In this document: piece after piece, positions 39,174 to 49,539 of the stretch | Layout: every line of letters starts with the position of its first letter | How positions within the stretch are numbered: position 1 is the first letter of the stretch | Assembly (NCBI GenBank): GCA_003135055.1 | Contig: PLDF01000373.1 | Span: 28,644-92,643, forward strand | DNA: 64,000 nt | Direction: 5' to 3' | Source of the DNA: Bryobacterales bacterium | GTDB taxonomy: Bacteria > Acidobacteriota > Terriglobia > Bryobacterales > Bryobacteraceae | The notes under the pieces: generated by a model | What the model was told of the DNA's origin: nothing | The model's input: the letters and a program-made list of their open reading frames with translations, nothing else | Databases searched by the model: none | Program-made: the position numbers and the translations under genes

Positions 39174-41990
39174 CTATTTCCACTGCGGGTTTTTCCCCAG
39201 ACTCACCAGATTCTCCAGCAGCCGGTACGCGCCCGGCACGCCCGACGGCAACTGCCGGTACAACGCAAACGAGTCGTAAATATAGAACCCTTTTCCATAG
39301 CGCGCGACCAGCAGGCCGCCTTTCTGCGGGTCCTGGTCCGGATCATGGGTCTCTACGAGCGGCGTGTAGTGCGAATCCCAACTGCGCATGAATCCGTGAC
39401 CGCGCTCCTCCACCCAGCCTTTGAAGTCGCTTTCGGTGATCTTGTTCGGCCAGCCGAACGCCGGATTCGCCGGCTCCAGCAGCGTTACGGGCGAGTTCTC
39501 GTCCACCACTTTCTGCGGATTGCTTCCCAGCGTGAACGGATACGGCCCGTAGTCGTGATCGAAATCCTGCAAATTGTATTGCACCATCATCACGCCTCCG
39601 TTTTTCACGTACTCCATCAGGCGGCTGTTAGCCGCTTTCAGATCCGTGCGCACCGCGTAGGCGCGTACGCCGAGGATGATCGCATCGTATTCGCTCAAGT
39701 CCCCGTCTGTCAGGTCGCTGGTGGCGAGAATCCGAACCTTCTGTCCCAGATTGTCGAGCGCCTTCGGAACATCGTCGCCGGTCCCGGGCAGAAAACCGAT
39801 TTTCAGACCGGGCGCGGTCGCCACTTCCACGCCGACCGCCTTATACGTCGACGGACGATAGTAGGGATACGGGCGCAATCCCGGATATCCGGTGAGACGA
39901 TACCCCTCCGAATATGCTCGTCCGTTGTATTCCGCGACGGCGGCGATGGTGTACTCGGCTGGCTTCACAATGTCCGGCGACACGGAAAATGTAACCGTCT
40001 GGTCTTCGCCCTCGCGCGCGAACGAGAACGGAAACTGCGGCGGCGTGGCGCGCCATCCGGAGGGCAGTTGCAAGCGTAGCGTTCCTTTTGCCCCACCGAT
40101 TACGTTGCTGTGAACCGTCGTGGTGAACGCGAACGATTTCGACGCGATGGGCACGGCGCCGGCCGATGGCGAAACCCAAACCGAGATCGCTGGCCCCACG
40201 AGCAGCGGGTTTTCGATAGTGCCGAAGCCGGGAACGCGCTCGTTGGTCTGCACCACCCCGGCGACGTCGAACGCGACTCCGCGGTAAACCACGCGGGCCC
40301 GCGCGGCGAGCGGATACGGAGCGGAGGGCAGATTGCGATAGCGCGCGTCGATCAGATCGTAATACGGCTGCTCGTCGTTCGGACGGGTGAAATAGGGCCG
40401 CGTCAGCGCGGCATCGCGCGGAGCGGTCACTGAAAATCGCCACTGCGCTTCTTTCCCGGCGGAAATCTCGCGGACCGGGCTGCCCTCCGCGCGGAATTCC
40501 CAGTTCTTTCCGTCCGACGCCTCGAGTTTGACGCCGTCGACGCCGAGCGGCTCCGGGCTCTCATTGAATATCTGGGCTTCGACGCTGAAGGATTGTCCCG
40601 GAATGGCGATGGTAAACGTCGGCGCGCCTCCGCGTCCGCCACGCGCGGCCGCGAACGCCGCTTCAGTCGCTGTTTGCGACGGTGCGCCACGCCCGCCCGC
40701 CGGATTTGCGGCCGCCACCGCGGTCTGAAACGAAATCTCCAGCGCCGCGGCCAGCGCCTTTTCGAACTGCTGCTCCTTCAGTCCCAATTCGAACAGCACG
40801 TCGCTTTTTCCCGGCTCGGCAATGGAGGCGGACTGCACTTGGGACATCAGCGCGCGGGTCTGCTTCAAGCCTTCCGCCAGCACCGGAGCGATTGCGGACG
40901 GGCGATCCACCCGGTACTCGCGCATCGCATCCGCGGCCGGCTTGGCGATCGCGGCGAGTCCGTCCTTCAGAAACGTCGGCTCGCCGGCGGCCAGCGTGGC
41001 GATTCCTTGAATGGAAACGTCAATCCCGTCGAAGAACGACGTCTCGTTCCCGGCCGCCGCCACGCGCGATCCGAGGCGATGATAGGCGCTGTTGAATGGC
41101 GCCGCCGGCGGGATGGCTCCGCCGCCGTTCTGCGTCTTCTGAAACCCGAGCCCCTCGCGCGCAATCTGCAAAAAAGTCATTCCGGCCGCGGGCGCGGCGA
41201 GCCCTTCCGGAATTTCCAGAGTCGTGTCCGGGCCGTGCGTGAGCGCCTTCTGGTTCACGTAATCGAAAAACCGCACCGGCACGAATTTATCGATGGCGTA
41301 ATCGTACATCCCTTCGGCAGTCGCCTGAAAAATTGGCACGCGCGCATAAACTTTGAGCGGCGACCAGGGCCGCAATCCCTCGCGGATCTGCTCCGGGAAT
41401 TTTGTGGGATCGCCGGCCGCATTGAAAACCTCTTGCGCCATTTGTCCGGCCACCTGATGATTGCCGTGACCGTCCGTGGCCGCGCCCATGAATACGGACA
41501 TCACCACCAGCGGACGCGTCATGCGCACCACGCGTACGGAATCGGAAAGAACGCGTTCGTAGCCCCACTTTTCGAGCGCCTCTTCACGCGTTTTCGAGAA
41601 CCCGTAGTCTATCCCAAGGGAAAAATACTGGTCGACGCCCATATACCGGTCGGCGATCAGCAGTTCCTGGGTCCGCGCGAGGCCGAGCGCATCGTAGAAA
41701 TCCTGCGACATGACATTCTGCCCTCCTTCGCCGCGCGTCAGCGTCATCAGCGCCGCCCGCGCGCCCTGGCCGCGGACTTCGTAGGTGAGCATGCCACCGT
41801 CTTCGTCATCCGGATGCGCGGTGAACATCAAAAGGCTGGCGCGCGTCTGCAGCGCCCGCAACCAGCGAACCATACCGGCCGCGCCGCGATCGGGCACGGC
41901 AGCCATCGCGTCGATCGACGGCGCCGGCGACTGGCTCAGTCCGCTAAAGATCGGGATCAAAAACAGGAGTCCACAAACAAGCCGGCGCAT
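39174..41990 (-). CDS. Secreted PIG-L (LmbE-like) deacetylase family protein with large C-terminal region
   Basis: MRRLVCGLLFLIPIFSGLSQ signal; SLLMFTAHPDDEDGGMLTYEVRGQGARAALMTLTRGEGGQN; HGNHQVAGQ. Confidence 0.88.
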   Translation of the reverse strand: MRRLVCGLLFLIPIFSGLSQSPAPSIDAMAAVPDRGAAGMVRWLRALQTRASLLMFTAHPDDEDGGMLTYEVRGQGARAALMTLTRGEGGQNVMSQDFYDALGLARTQELLIADRYMGVDQYFSLGIDYGFSKTREEALEKWGYERVLSDSVRVVRMTRPLVVMSVFMGAATDGHGNHQVAGQMAQEVFNAAGDPTKFPEQIREGLRPWSPLKVYARVPIFQATAEGMYDYAIDKFVPVRFFDYVNQKALTHGPDTTLEIPEGLAAPAAGMTFLQIAREGLGFQKTQNGGGAIPPAAPFNSAYHRLGSRVAAAGNETSFFDGIDVSIQGIATLAAGEPTFLKDGLAAIAKPAADAMREYRVDRPSAIAPVLAEGLKQTRALMSQVQSASIAEPGKSDVLFELGLKEQQFEKALAAALEISFQTAVAAANPAGGRGAPSQTATEAAFAAARGGRGGAPTFTIAIPGQSFSVEAQIFNESPEPLGVDGVKLEASDGKNWEFRAEGSPVREISAGKEAQWRFSVTAPRDAALTRPYFTRPNDEQPYYDLIDARYRNLPSAPYPLAARARVVYRGVAFDVAGVVQTNERVPGFGTIENPLLVGPAISVWVSPSAGAVPIASKSFAFTTTVHSNVIGGAKGTLRLQLPSGWRATPPQFPFSFAREGEDQTVTFSVSPDIVKPAEYTIAAVAEYNGRAYSEGYRLTGYPGLRPYPYYRPSTYKAVGVEVATAPGLKIGFLPGTGDDVPKALDNLGQKVRILATSDLTDGDLSEYDAIILGVRAYAVRTDLKAANSRLMEYVKNGGVMMVQYNLQDFDHDYGPYPFTLGSNPQKVVDENSPVTLLEPANPAFGWPNKITESDFKGWVEERGHGFMRSWDSHYTPLVETHDPDQDPQKGGLLVARYGKGFYIYDSFALYRQLPSGVPGAYRLLENLVSLGKNPQWK

Positions 41991-42160
41991 AGACGACCTC
42001 CAAGCGTCGAGATCCGCTTCGCGGCGGCGATTCGGCACTTTGCCAAGGAGGATATCACAAGCCGGCGCCGGGAGGTTTCGACCCCCGGCGGCTCCCGACC
42101 CGATCGGGTGCTTAATGCTTAACAGGTTGGGGGATTATCGCCATTCAGTGCCGTAATTCG

Positions 42161-42210
42161 CTTCCTCACGGTCGTGGCTCCGATCGGAGCCGCGCGCGTC
42201 GGCAAGCGGT
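42161..42210 (+). repeat. Palindromic family A copy
   Basis: cttcctcacggtcgtggctccgatcggagccgcgcgcgtcggcaagcggt. Confidence 0.85.
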
Positions 42211-42298
42211 TTTTGGGCTGCACCGAATCTCGCGGCCGGAGAACCGGATCCTTGATCGCGGTCGCTGTGCGTGCGCGGGGCATGGCCCCACGCCACTC

Positions 42299-43285
42299 TT
42301 AATTCCCGTCGGCGGGCGTTAGCGCCTTCAGGAATGCGTCGGCGTTGCTCTTGTCGATGAGGGTGACGCCAGTATCGACAAACACCGGCAGCGGGGAGCG
42401 CGTGTCCTGCGCCCAGTTCCCGTCCAAGGTAGGAAGCTTGTAGTGATGCAGACTGTCGAGCATGATGACGCCGTAATACGCCATGGTGAAGGGTTTCTGC
42501 GCTATAGTTGCGGCGATCTTCCCCTTTTGTATCCAGGTAAGCGTATTCTCGTCCGAATCCATGGCGACCAGAACTTTGTTGTCCACCTTGTGCCGGTCGA
42601 GTACGTCCGCGACCTCCGAACATGGGGTGCTCACCAGGCAAACGTACCCGTCCGGCACAGACTTGCCCTTGATGATTTCCTCGGTGGTATCGAATGCGAT
42701 GCTCGGATTGCCCTTCACATCGACCACCCGGATAATCTTCATCTGCGGGTGCTCGGCGAGGATATTCTTATAACCCTGCAATCGCTGGTCGAGGTTGATC
42801 TGGCCCGGCATGGTGTAGACCACGACCTCACCCTTGCCATGCAGGCGATCGGCGAGGATGCGCCCTCCCATCAGCCCGGCCTCATAGTTGTTCGTGCCGA
42901 TAGAGGTGAGGCGCTTGCTGGCGGGGACATCCGAGTCGATGGTGATTACCGGAATGCCTTGGGCGATGGCGGCGTCGATGGGGTCTTTCATCATGGTCGG
43001 ATCGGCGGCGGAGACAAGGATGCCGGTTGGCTTCTTGGCCATCGCGTCGCGGAACGCCTGCACTTCGGCTTGAGGATCATAGCCGTCGGGGCCAACCATT
43101 TCGGCTGCCACCGCTAAATGGCGGGCCGCCCGTGCGAGTCCCGCGCCGGCTGCCTGCCAATAGGCGAGTTTGGTGCTCACGGTCACCAGGTAATACTTTT
43201 CAGTTGCTTCGTGCCGGGAACTGCTGCAGGCTGCAAGGCCCAAGATCAGCGTTGCGGATGCGAATGCGGCGAACGTTTTTCCCAT
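42299..43285 (-). CDS. Sugar ABC transporter substrate-binding lipoprotein (periplasmic-binding protein type 1)
   Basis: MGKTFAAFASATLILGLAACSSS lipobox; KPTGILVSAADPTMMKDPIDAAIAQGIPVITIDSDVPASKRLTSIGTNNYEAGLMGG. Confidence 0.88.
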   Translation of the reverse strand: MGKTFAAFASATLILGLAACSSSRHEATEKYYLVTVSTKLAYWQAAGAGLARAARHLAVAAEMVGPDGYDPQAEVQAFRDAMAKKPTGILVSAADPTMMKDPIDAAIAQGIPVITIDSDVPASKRLTSIGTNNYEAGLMGGRILADRLHGKGEVVVYTMPGQINLDQRLQGYKNILAEHPQMKIIRVVDVKGNPSIAFDTTEEIIKGKSVPDGYVCLVSTPCSEVADVLDRHKVDNKVLVAMDSDENTLTWIQKGKIAATIAQKPFTMAYYGVIMLDSLHHYKLPTLDGNWAQDTRSPLPVFVDTGVTLIDKSNADAFLKALTPADGN

Positions 43286-43425
43286 GAATGTCCTCACTGG
43301 CAAGTACAGGTATACAACCATTCCGTCTCTCAGAGCAAGGCTGCCTCGATGTTTTGCGATGTTTTGGATGTTTTCCGAACCCTTCGCCGCACGTTGGCGT
43401 CGGCGCCGCCCAATAATAGCGTGAG

Positions 43426-45069
43426 TCAATGGCCTCTCAGATCCAGGCCGAACTTCGGCCTCCGGGAAGTCCCGCCGATGTGAAAGCGGAGAAACGTGCC
43501 GGCGCCTTCTTTTTCGAAGAATCGATCCACCGGCTTCAGCGCCCAGCGCTTCCATCCGGTGACCATCTCCGAGACGGTTGCCTGTAGTTTCACCGTGCCG
43601 CCGAAGGCCAGGCTATCCGCATCCAGGTCGTAATTTCCAGCCAGGTCCAGCTTGGCGCCGGGAACCCCGAACGACAACTGGTTGAAGTGGACTACCGCAT
43701 TGTCGAGTTGAAATACTCCGGACATTTGCGAGACCGCCTGATCGGCCTCCCCAGCTTGCGGGTTTCCCTGGGCGCGCCGGCTCAACCCGTTAAGCTGATT
43801 CTGAATGTTGGAATGGAGCAATTTGCCGTCCTGCACTTCAAAGTGTCCATCCAGTTTCAGCTTTTCGCGCACCTTGCCCGTCAACGGAGGAATATCGATC
43901 TTGGTTTTGAGCGCGAGCCGCCCCTCCATGAACGGCTCTCCGCGCATGGCCAGCCGGAGAACGTCGCGCAAATCTCCGTCAGGCATGGAAACGTCGAGGC
44001 TGATGGCGCGCGGCAGGCCGGCTTCATGGCGGATGATGCCGCCGCTGGTGGTGAAACTGGTCGATCCCAACCTGGCAACCACCGGTTTCAGAATGGTATT
44101 CCCGTTGCCGCCATCCACCAAAACCGTGAAGCGCGCCGAAAGCGGCACGGGGTTTCCAGCCATTCGCAGGCGGAAATTCGGGATAAACGCATCGCCGCTG
44201 GCATTGATGGCGGAGAGCTTGCCATCGAACCGGCCAGTGGAGCGGAGCGTGCCGGCGATCCCATTGAATCCGCCCAGATCGGCATGGTCGAGCCGGTATT
44301 CTCCGGCAAGCGGTGTTTCACCGGGCTCTTGCGCCGACCACGGTCCGAAAACGCCGGTGCTCTGAATATTCCCCGGAGGCTTGGCGTTGATCAGCGCAGC
44401 TTCGTATTTCATTCCCACGCCGGCGCCCACGGATTCGAGGCGCATGCGTTGAATGGAGAATTGCAGCGGAACTTTATGCGCTTCCCGTGCCAGCAGCGTG
44501 AGCGTGGCGTGTTGAATGGTTACTTCCTGGATGATGACGCCGGTGTTGGGCGCGGCGTTCGGAGCGGCGCTTTGAGCGGCGCGTTGAGCATCCCCCGGCC
44601 TGGGTTGTGCAGGGCGGGCGAATGCGGGCCGCTCATCGGGCGGAGGAATTTGGATGTCCATCCCATCGAGCGAGACGTGGGTCACCAGCTTTGGTGTTTT
44701 GAATAGGTCGTCCACCTTGATTTCGCACGCGAACTTTTGGATGGCGAACAGCGGAGCCGCGGAGCCGTTTATTGCAAGATCCCGGCGCTGTTTTGACCGC
44801 AACGCCAAGCCTTCCCCTTCGATGGTTACCATTGCGCCCCGGCCGCGGGTCAGTAGAAGGCGCAGCATCGACGTTCGCGGTATCCGGATATGCAGTTCCC
44901 GAAGCTCCACGTCGCTGTTGAATCGCCGGCTCAAATACTGGATGACCTGCTGGCGGGCGTAAGGGTCAATGCGGTCGCGTAGCGCGGACGCCGCCAATAC
45001 CAGCCCAATGGTTACAGCCAGCGCGGCCAAGCCGATGGCCAGCAGCCAGTTCCTCTTCCTGATGGTCAC
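43426..45069 (-). CDS. AsmA-like/DUF748-type membrane-anchored protein
   Basis: N-terminal TM; LRELHIRIPRTSMLRLLLTRGRGAMVTIEGEGLALR; GEYRLDHADLGGFNGIAGTLRSTGRFDGKLSAINASGDAFIPNF; GVPGAKLDLAGNYDLDADSLAFGGTVKL. Confidence 0.75.
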   Translation of the reverse strand: MTIRKRNWLLAIGLAALAVTIGLVLAASALRDRIDPYARQQVIQYLSRRFNSDVELRELHIRIPRTSMLRLLLTRGRGAMVTIEGEGLALRSKQRRDLAINGSAAPLFAIQKFACEIKVDDLFKTPKLVTHVSLDGMDIQIPPPDERPAFARPAQPRPGDAQRAAQSAAPNAAPNTGVIIQEVTIQHATLTLLAREAHKVPLQFSIQRMRLESVGAGVGMKYEAALINAKPPGNIQSTGVFGPWSAQEPGETPLAGEYRLDHADLGGFNGIAGTLRSTGRFDGKLSAINASGDAFIPNFRLRMAGNPVPLSARFTVLVDGGNGNTILKPVVARLGSTSFTTSGGIIRHEAGLPRAISLDVSMPDGDLRDVLRLAMRGEPFMEGRLALKTKIDIPPLTGKVREKLKLDGHFEVQDGKLLHSNIQNQLNGLSRRAQGNPQAGEADQAVSQMSGVFQLDNAVVHFNQLSFGVPGAKLDLAGNYDLDADSLAFGGTVKLQATVSEMVTGWKRWALKPVDRFFEKEGAGTFLRFHIGGTSRRPKFGLDLRGH

Positions 45070-45311
45070 GCTCGCGCGGATCTCCTGCCGTTATTTTAAA
45101 GCCAGCGCGGCGTGGAATTGGAAATCGCGTTCAGTTTGCCCGCGCCGACGAACGCTTCGACGCGTCGCCGATGGTGCAGCGCCGTTTTCGGAGATTATCG
45201 TAGCGCCGCTGCCCTGGTCCGGCTAGCCAAGGTCAAAACGCCGTCCACGGCGTGTTCCGCTTGGTAATCGATTCGGCACGAATGCGCCATTGGATAAACT
45301 GGAGGGGTCTT

Positions 45312-46412
45312 ATGGCGCTCGAAACGACTCTTACCGACATTGTCGCGCGACTGCGCCAAGCAAGATGTCCCAATGAGCAGGCGATCTCTCAAGGCATCGT
45401 TCTACGTCTCCTTCAGGAGTTGGGCTGGGACACTTGGGACACTACGATTGTCTGGCCTGAGTATCAGACGGGTGAGGGGCGCGTCGATTTCGCCCTTTGC
45501 CATCCGCCTGCCAAACCAGCTATCTTCATCGAGGTGAAACAACCTGGAAGAGCCGAAGACGTCGTCCGCCAAGCTTTGGAATATGCTTTCCACACGGGCG
45601 TTCCATTCGTCGTCTTGACCGACGGCAAGACTTGGAGCTTTTATCTGCCGGCGGAACAAGGCAGCTACGAAGACCGCCGCGTTTACAAACTCGACCTTCT
45701 CGAACGCCCAGCGGGCGAGGCTACTGAGACACTGAGCCGCTATCTGGCCCGGGAGCGAGTAGTGGCTGGAGCAGCGCTGGAGACAGCTCGTCAAGAATAC
45801 CGGAACCGTCATCGCCGGTCGCAAGCCAGCGCGGCCATCCCGGAAGTGTGGCGCGAATTGGTCGGAAAGGGGAATGAAGAACTTGTCGAGCTTCTCGCCA
45901 GTAACGTTGAACTCAAAACCGGCATTCGCCCGGACACTGACGAGGTAGCGAAATTCCTCGCCGCGATGGGCAAGCCCGTGATCGTAGGGGCTTTACCCAG
46001 CAACATCTCTGAACAGTGGAGCCGCCCGGCCGAACGTCGAACGCCGCAACGCACTCATCCTACCGAGACATCCCGCAGCGGAAGTCTCATCCTGCGAGGA
46101 AAGGCGTACCCCTACGCCAACGCTAAGGATGCAATGGTGATCGTTCTACGGGAACTCGCCAACAGCGACGCCTCCTTCCTGGAACGCTGCTCCCAGCACC
46201 CAGACGCGCAAGGCAGGAAGCGTCGTTATATCGCCCGCACGCCAGAAGAACTTTACCCGGACCGCGAGGACCTCCGCGATTGTCGGGAGTCGTTGCCGGG
46301 TGGATCGCTGGTCGCAACTAACCTCAACAACGTGCTGAAGAAAACTATCATCAAACTCGCGGCAGAGGTTGCCGGACTGAAGTTCGGTAACGATGTCGTT
46401 GTGGAGTTTTGA
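45312..46412 (+). CDS. Orphan type I restriction R-subunit N-terminal (HSDR_N) domain protein
   Basis: ETTLTDIVARLRQARCPNEQAISQGIVLRLLQELGWDTWDTTIVWPEYQTGEGRVDFALCHPPAKPAIFIEVKQPGRAEDVVRQALEYAFHTGVPFVVLTDGKTWSFYLP; ggagg RBS; no hsdM/hsdS neighbours. Confidence 0.82.
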   Translation: MALETTLTDIVARLRQARCPNEQAISQGIVLRLLQELGWDTWDTTIVWPEYQTGEGRVDFALCHPPAKPAIFIEVKQPGRAEDVVRQALEYAFHTGVPFVVLTDGKTWSFYLPAEQGSYEDRRVYKLDLLERPAGEATETLSRYLARERVVAGAALETARQEYRNRHRRSQASAAIPEVWRELVGKGNEELVELLASNVELKTGIRPDTDEVAKFLAAMGKPVIVGALPSNISEQWSRPAERRTPQRTHPTETSRSGSLILRGKAYPYANAKDAMVIVLRELANSDASFLERCSQHPDAQGRKRRYIARTPEELYPDREDLRDCRESLPGGSLVATNLNNVLKKTIIKLAAEVAGLKFGNDVVVEF

Positions 46413-46741
46413 ATGGCTGAACCTTGGCCTCATTCATGGGCCCACCCGTTCACGACGCGAGTCTTTCCAACGCCTAACTAACTGCTTTGAGACCCCCTTC
46501 CGGAGCTTAAACTAAACGCGGAGAGGAGGACGGAGTTTTTTACGAGCTACCCGCGAGTAGTCGCCCCGTGTTTAGCAATCTCGATCAATCGTGGCGCGGA
46601 TCGCCTGGACGTCAAACGGCCAAACCGCGCGGAGTAGCGTCGCAGGCCTATCCGGGAAACGGCTCAGACTTCCGAATTGACGAGACTCGGGCGGTAGCCA
46701 TGCGGAAACGGCTATGCTGAAAATGCTGGCCGGGAAGAAAC

Positions 46742-48151
46742 ATGCGACTGGTGATAGCAGTACTGACGCTGGCGTGCGCAGCGTCGGCGCAAGAATTTGA
46801 CATGGTGATCGCGAATGGCCGGGTGATGGACCCCGCCAGCGGCCTGGACGCCGTGCGCCACATCGGGATTCGCGGCGGCAAGATCGCGGCAATATCCGCG
46901 GCAATATCCGCGGCGGCTCTCCGCGCACGAACCGTGCTCGATGCCAAAGGCCTGGTGGTGGCGCCGGGATTCATTGACTTGCATTCGCACGGCCAGACGC
47001 CGGAGAACTACCGCTTCAAGGCCATGGACGGCGTCACCACCGCCCTCGAAATGGAGGTGGGCGTCTCGCCCGTGTCTCCATGGTATGCCGCGCGGGAAGG
47101 GAAGTCCCTCGTCAATTTCGGCGCCTCATCCGGCCATCTGCCGGCGCGCATGGCGGTGATGCACGACAGCGGCGCGCTGCTTCCGCGCGATAAAGCCGTG
47201 GAGCGCGCGGCGACGCCGGAGGAGCAGCGCGAAACGCTCGCATTGGTACGCAGCGGCCTGGAAGAGGGCGCGCTCGGCCTCGGCATGGGAATCGCTTATG
47301 TGCCGCTGGTATCGCGCGCCGAAATTCTGGATCTGTTCCGGCTGGCGGCGGATAAAAAAACGGCGGTCTACGTTCACATGCGGAACGGCGGCCCCGTGGA
47401 GCCGGGTGTGATCGACGCGCTGCAGGAAGTGATTGCCGATGCGGCAGCCACGGGCGCATCCCTGCACGTGGTGCACATCACCAGCATGGGCCTGCGCGAA
47501 ACGCCGTTGTGCCTGGAAATGATCGAAGGTGCGCGCCGGCGCGGGCTCGACGTCACTACCGAGGCGTATCCGTACACGGCTGGAATGACCGATATCGGAT
47601 CGGCCATTTTCAGCGAAGGCTGGCAGGCGCGGCAGGGTGGCATTACCTTCGGCGACCTGCAATGGGCGGCCACCGGCGAGCGCCTGACCGCCGCCAGCTT
47701 CGCACGCTACCGGCGGCAGGGCGGCATGGTGGCGATTCATTCCATCCCGGAAGATATCGTCAAGCTGGCGATCGGTAACCCGCTGGTGATGATCGCCTCC
47801 GACGGCATTCTCGAAAACGGCAAGGGCCACCCCCGCGCGGCTGGTTGCTTCACGCGCGTACTGGGCCGCTATGTGCGCGAGCAGCGCGTGCTCACTCTGA
47901 TGGAGGCGCTGCGCAAGATGACGTTGGCGCCGGCGGACCGCCTGGGCATCCACAGCAAGGGGCGCATTGCAGTGGGCGCCGACGCGGACCTTGCGGTGTT
48001 CGATGCCGCGCGCGTGATCGACCGCGCCACCTTCGAAGATCCAGCCCAATATGCCGCGGGGATGGTCTACGTTCTGGTGAACGGCGTGCCGGTGGTGCGG
48101 AACGGTTCGCTGGTGGAAGGCGTCGCGCCGGGCCGCGGCCTGCGGCGGTAG
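46742..48151 (+). CDS. Amidohydrolase (N-acyl-D-amino-acid deacylase-like), secreted
   Basis: MRLVIAVLTLACAASAQEFDMVIANGRVMDPASGLDAVRHIGIRGGKIAAIS...VVAPGFIDLHSHGQT...GIHSKGRIAVGADADLAVFDAARVID. Confidence 0.9.
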   Translation: MRLVIAVLTLACAASAQEFDMVIANGRVMDPASGLDAVRHIGIRGGKIAAISAAISAAALRARTVLDAKGLVVAPGFIDLHSHGQTPENYRFKAMDGVTTALEMEVGVSPVSPWYAAREGKSLVNFGASSGHLPARMAVMHDSGALLPRDKAVERAATPEEQRETLALVRSGLEEGALGLGMGIAYVPLVSRAEILDLFRLAADKKTAVYVHMRNGGPVEPGVIDALQEVIADAAATGASLHVVHITSMGLRETPLCLEMIEGARRRGLDVTTEAYPYTAGMTDIGSAIFSEGWQARQGGITFGDLQWAATGERLTAASFARYRRQGGMVAIHSIPEDIVKLAIGNPLVMIASDGILENGKGHPRAAGCFTRVLGRYVREQRVLTLMEALRKMTLAPADRLGIHSKGRIAVGADADLAVFDAARVIDRATFEDPAQYAAGMVYVLVNGVPVVRNGSLVEGVAPGRGLRR

Positions 48152-48159
48152 CCGTTTTG

Positions 48160-48184
48160 TGGGGCAGGCGCTTTCGCCTGCCAA
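48160..48184. repeat. Palindromic family C copy
   Basis: gggcaggcgctttcgcctgccaac. Confidence 0.8.
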
Positions 48185-48535
48185 CTATGCGCGGCCAGGC
48201 CGCCCGCTAACTAAGCCTGCAAAAGGCCAAGAACCGAGGGACGCAACTGAATTGGTTTGATGCGAATTCGAGAGCAATCGTGGTTCCGGATCGCGAGGTC
48301 CTAATCAGCTTGGCGCAAGCACTCGAAAAGCGCGTTAAAAGGGGCTGCGCCGAAAAGCTCGCGCGGGATAATGGGCAGCGCCATGGGCTTATTGTCGCTT
48401 GGGCGAATCAGCGCGGAAGGGACTTATCCAGGGGATCGGAGCAATAGTCTGTAATGCATTCGCGTCTATACGGAATCCGAATTAGTTTCACTACGCGAGG
48501 CTTCAGCAACCACGTACTCATTCGCGCTCTTTTCG

Positions 48536-49039
48536 CTATTCGCCCGCAGACGCGAGGACCTTGGCTTCCAACGCCGGAGCGATGAAAAAGCGGGCCTTGT
48601 TCCGCAGGGCTTGAATCTCTGGCTTGACGGCAGGGATTTTGCCCATGCGTTTCGCGCGAAGCAGCACGCCCAGCACGCCGATGACGGAAAGCCCGGCCTG
48701 CTTAGCCGTTTGCCGCGCCTCCTGCTCGTCAATGATCACGATGTCGGCATTCAGATCTATAGCCAGCGCGATGGCTTCCGCCTCGCCCTTATGGAGTGAT
48801 GACAGAAGGATGCCCAAAAGTGTGGAAGTTTGGGGAATCGCAGTTTTGATCCACTGCCCGCCGATTGCCGTCTGAATTGCTGCGCGCGCAACGGGATCGG
48901 GATGGGCCGCAAGCTCGTCCGCGACGGCGGCTGGTATCGAGAGCACGGAGAACTGGGACTCCAGCAGATCGAGGCGTCCGATGATGGCGAGATTAGAAAT
49001 CGGCGAAGTGTTACTGACCGCGAGCATATTCGAGGTCAA
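48536..49039 (-). CDS. DUF3368 PIN-like toxin
   Basis: AVSNTSPISNLAIIGRLDLLESQFSVLSIPAAVADELAAHP...LHKGEAEAIALAIDLNADIVIIDEQEARQTAKQAGLSVIGVLGVLLRAK. Confidence 0.88.
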   Translation of the reverse strand: MTSNMLAVSNTSPISNLAIIGRLDLLESQFSVLSIPAAVADELAAHPDPVARAAIQTAIGGQWIKTAIPQTSTLLGILLSSLHKGEAEAIALAIDLNADIVIIDEQEARQTAKQAGLSVIGVLGVLLRAKRMGKIPAVKPEIQALRNKARFFIAPALEAKVLASAGE

Positions 49040-49265
49040 GTGAGAGGTCGTCCTCCGTATAATGCCGCGGTATATTGCGGCTCGCGATCAGATCGGCGAA
49101 GGCATACCGGGAAGACCCGGCCAATTCGCACGCTTTCCCAAAAGGAAGAATGCCTTGGGCGTAAAGAGCAACGGCAAGTTCGGTCCGCAGACGGGGCTCC
49201 ACCTCCGGAACGGGGAGTCGTAGGCTGCTTGCCACCGATTCGGGGATATCGAGGTGAAATGTCAT
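49011..49265 (-). CDS. UPF0175-family antitoxin
   Basis: MTFHLDIPESVASSLRLPVPEVEPRLRTELAVALYAQGILPFGKACELAGSSRYAFADLIASRNIPRHYTEDDLSLDLEYA; overlaps the DUF3368 start. Confidence 0.88.
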   Translation of the reverse strand: MTFHLDIPESVASSLRLPVPEVEPRLRTELAVALYAQGILPFGKACELAGSSRYAFADLIASRNIPRHYTEDDLSLDLEYARGQ

Positions 49266-49539
49266 GGTCGGCCCGCTGTCTTAATTCTACGCCACCCTCC
49301 ACATGTACGCGAGGACACCTTCCGGCCCTATCAGAAATACTGTGTCCTAACCCTGGGTGCTATAGTTGATTGGCATCTCCCACCAAGAGCCGTGCGGCCT
49401 TCTCGGCCCGCTGCACCAGCCCGTCTCTGATGTCCCTTGCCAGTAAAGGACGGCAAAACGTGTTCCACTTCACACACTAGCGTGCTATGCACTATGCTGC
49501 GCTAAGTCGAAGACAGAAATCTCGACTGACAGCCGAATA

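Noticed and set aside
40593-42122. 509-aa plus-strand ORF and the neighbouring 39144-40079 ORF
   Set aside because: Antisense to the well-supported PIG-L gene; Arg/Ala/Pro/His-rich low-complexity translation typical of high-GC shadow ORFs.
45312-46412. Complete type I restriction-modification locus
   Set aside because: Only an HSDR_N-like domain; no helicase motifs and no methyltransferase or specificity subunit nearby.
48240-48450. Weak open frame NWFDANSRAIVVPDREVLISLAQALEKRVKRGCAEKLARDNGQRHGLIVAWANQRGRD
   Set aside because: Protein-like composition but no convincing start codon or recognisable family; possibly a gene relic, not supported enough to annotate.
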